Assembly: GCA_021163295.1 (NCBI GenBank) | Contig: JAGGXD010000027.1 | Coordinates: forward strand, 1-33,992 | Direction: 5' to 3' | Length of the DNA stretch: 33,992 bases | Origin: Bacteroidales bacterium | GTDB lineage: Bacteria; Bacteroidota; Bacteroidia; Bacteroidales; VadinHA17 | Shown: positions 32,365 through 33,992 of the stretch, in pieces | Numbering within the stretch: the first letter of the stretch is position 1 | Layout: every line of letters starts with the position of its first letter | Notes under the pieces: generated by a model | Database searches by the model: none | What the model was told of the DNA's origin: nothing | Seen by the model: only the letters and a program-made list of their open reading frames with translations | Translations under genes and position numbers: made by a program

Positions 32365-33992
32365 TTAAGATTTGATTTTTTCTATTTTTCTGTAATAAAG
32401 AATTATTATTACCGGTAACAGTGTAATAGCTCCCAACCCTGAACCAATCATACTCATGGCAACCAGTATCCCGAAATTTTGTAACGGAACCATTTCTGAA
32501 AATATTAAAACTAAAAACCCGGTAGCAACTGATAATACGTTTATTACTATTGCCTTTCCGCTTATCAGAATGGTTTCTTCCATTGATTTGTATAATTCAC
32601 CTGTTTCTTTGTAAACATGACTAAAGTGTGTGATAATGTGAATGGAGTAATCAATTCCAATACCAAGTGCCACACTTGCCACAAGTACTGTTGCTACGTC
32701 TAAAGGAATACCGGTTGCTCCCATAAATCCAAAAAGTATAGTTATTGTAGCAACAATTGGAATTGCTGCAAACACACCTTTTATAGGTGAGCGTAAAATC
32801 AGACCTACAATTAGCAAAACCATAAATATTGCAATCACCAGACTGCTCATTTGGCTATTAATAAGACTTTTGTCCAGTTGCGAATAAACAGACGGCATAC
32901 CGGTTACTTCTATTTCACATTCATCGGTTGAATTTTCGGTAACAAAATCATCCATGTAAGCAATAAAATCGTTCAATACTTTACTATCATTTGAAGCAAG
33001 TTTTGATTGAATAATTGCTTTGTCAAGCTCGTCAGAAACTAATTGTGGCATAATATCCTGCCCGTCTAACAAGAACCAAAGATTCTCAATCTTTGCTCTT
33101 ACATCAGGTATTTTCTTGCCTTCACCCATTACATCATTCATCTCCTCAACGAGATCGGCAATTGATTGTGTGAAGTCTATTGCCGGGAATTCTTTCATGT
33201 AGTTCTCTGTTTTAATCATCATTTGCAAAACATCAGGGCTTTGCACATCGCCATGAAATACAACAAAAACAGGTTGTGAACCACCAAATTTTTCTTGCAT
33301 TATATCTTCGGTTACCCTGGTAGGATTATCTTTTTTAAAGTATTCTGCCATATTTACTTCCCTTTGGATAAAGAAAACACCTATGATACTTACAAGCATT
33401 ACTATTCCCCAAACTGATAAAATATATTTTGGATGCTTATGCAGTAAATCATTCAAAGGAGAAAGAATAATATCATTTAAGATTGAGTGTTTCTTTTTAC
33501 CATTACGTTCAATTCTTTTTGCACTTTTATACATTGAAAGTGCCGAAATTATCGCGGGGACAAAGAATATAGAGAGAAGCAAGGCAAAGAATACTCCCAG
33601 AGCCGTAAACAGACCGAAATCACGTATCATTTCAAGATATGCACCAAATATAAACGACACAAACCCGACCATGGTGGTTAACGCGGCAAGAATTACCGGA
33701 ATGGTAATATACGCTAATGCTTTAGTTAATGCCTTTTTGCGGTCCTGATCAAAAGTTGTATTGATACGGTTTATAACATGAATAGTATATGCACTACCCA
33801 CTGCAAGTAATATAATAGGTGTAATATTTGAAATCATTGATAATTCATAGCCGGATAATACCATAGTACCAAGCACCCAGATAACTGATAAAGCAGCTGT
33901 AAGCATTGGAAGTATAACACCTCTTGTTGACTTAAAGCCAAGAAAAAGAATAAAAACTATCAGGAAAAATGTAATTGGTATCAACCTGATAA
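32365..33992 (-). CDS. RND superfamily/MMPL-type transporter, second paralogue (5' part outside window)
   Basis: About 542 codons are visible, and the frame continues past the right edge. The first residues in the window (RLIPITFFLIVFILFLGF) align with about residue 213 of the intact paralogue at 25384-27642, so roughly 210 N-terminal residues are missing from view. The apparent TTG at 33984 is not a real start. Matching landmarks are LLAVGSAYTIHVINR, EYFKKDNPTRVTEDIMQEKF, VMGEGKKIPD, LWFLLDGQDIM and ASVALGIGIDYSIHIITHF. Many stretches are identical between the paralogues. Its stop is 25 nt from the LolA remnant, without the GT2 gene found in the other block. The gene looks intact and probably still heads the operon or lies near its start. 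Confidence 0.92.
   Translation of the reverse strand, partial: IRLIPITFFLIVFILFLGFKSTRGVILPMLTAALSVIWVLGTMVLSGYELSMISNITPIILLAVGSAYTIHVINRINTTFDQDRKKALTKALAYITIPVILAALTTMVGFVSFIFGAYLEMIRDFGLFTALGVFFALLLSIFFVPAIISALSMYKSAKRIERNGKKKHSILNDIILSPLNDLLHKHPKYILSVWGIVMLVSIIGVFFIQREVNMAEYFKKDNPTRVTEDIMQEKFGGSQPVFVVFHGDVQSPDVLQMMIKTENYMKEFPAIDFTQSIADLVEEMNDVMGEGKKIPDVRAKIENLWFLLDGQDIMPQLVSDELDKAIIQSKLASNDSKVLNDFIAYMDDFVTENSTDECEIEVTGMPSVYSQLDKSLINSQMSSLVIAIFMVLLIVGLILRSPIKGVFAAIPIVATITILFGFMGATGIPLDVATVLVASVALGIGIDYSIHIITHFSHVYKETGELYKSMEETILISGKAIVINVLSVATGFLVLIFSEMVPLQNFGILVAMSMIGSGLGAITLLPVIIILYYRKIEKIKS

Noticed and set aside
33982-33984. TTG as the start of the right-edge transporter
   Set aside because: Alignment with the paralogue shows that about 210 residues precede this point, so the gene is simply cut by the window edge.
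20972-33992. Aryl polyene or flexirubin biosynthesis cluster
   Set aside because: Those clusters also contain MMPL pumps, LolA-like proteins and glycosyltransferases. Here there are no ketosynthase, acyl carrier, dehydratase or aromatic ammonia-lyase genes.

Overview
The window looks like chromosomal DNA of a Bacteroidota bacterium, probably an anaerobic or facultative member of the Bacteroidales/Marinilabiliales. The signs are AT-rich DNA, TAnnTTTG-type -7 promoter boxes, a type IX secretion C-terminal domain, an ATP-dependent PEP carboxykinase next to methylglyoxal synthase, a GH29 fucosidase lipoprotein with a CBM32-like tail, and secreted proteins with Bacteroidota-style signal peptides. 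No sequence search was possible; family names come from motifs and overall protein character.

Layout. 1-1343: the N-terminal part of a type IIG/Eco57I-like restriction-modification enzyme, cut by the left edge. 1344-3327: mostly gene-poor, with one small secreted protein and a block of direct and inverted repeats beside tRNA-Phe(GAA). 3328-6439: tRNA-Phe, an M16 zinc protease coupled to an O-methyltransferase, and two small proteins. 6478-10574: a secreted beta-helix protein with a T9SS sorting domain, pckA and mgsA. 10575-12002: a hairpin-rich repeat element, a one-helix membrane protein and a divergent pair of HTH regulators around a dyad. 12046-13806: a DUF1858-DUF2249 protein and a DUF438-hemerythrin-PAS protein, a likely redox or nitric-oxide-responsive pair. 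13997-20811: a sugar-catabolism neighbourhood (TIM-barrel sugar isomerase/epimerase, ferredoxin-type aldo/keto reductase, SMP-30-like lactonase, sugar-porter MFS permease, GH29 alpha-L-fucosidase), interrupted by an S23-type four-helix-bundle gene.

20972-33992 is one long minus-strand gene train and the most interesting part of the window. In transcription order it reads: RND/MMPL transporter (5' end outside the window), a decayed LolA-like gene fused to a decayed patatin gene, FakA-like fatty acid kinase, FakB/DegV-like fatty-acid-binding protein, PlsY-like acyltransferase, patatin phospholipase, RND/MMPL transporter, GT2 glycosyltransferase, LolA-like periplasmic carrier, patatin phospholipase, GT2 glycosyltransferase and a DUF1302-like outer-membrane barrel. 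A terminator follows at about 20870-20905. Most spacings are very short, with ATGA overlaps.

I propose that this train encodes an envelope lipid trafficking and acyl-recycling system. The outer-membrane barrel, LolA-like carrier and RND pump would move a lipid across the envelope. The patatins would release fatty acids. FakB/FakA would make acyl-phosphate, and PlsY would put it onto glycerol-3-phosphate. The operon contains its own history: a duplicated MMPL-LolA-patatin block whose second and third genes have collapsed to a scar of about 380 bp through at least three deletions. The combined function is inference; the individual families are well supported.
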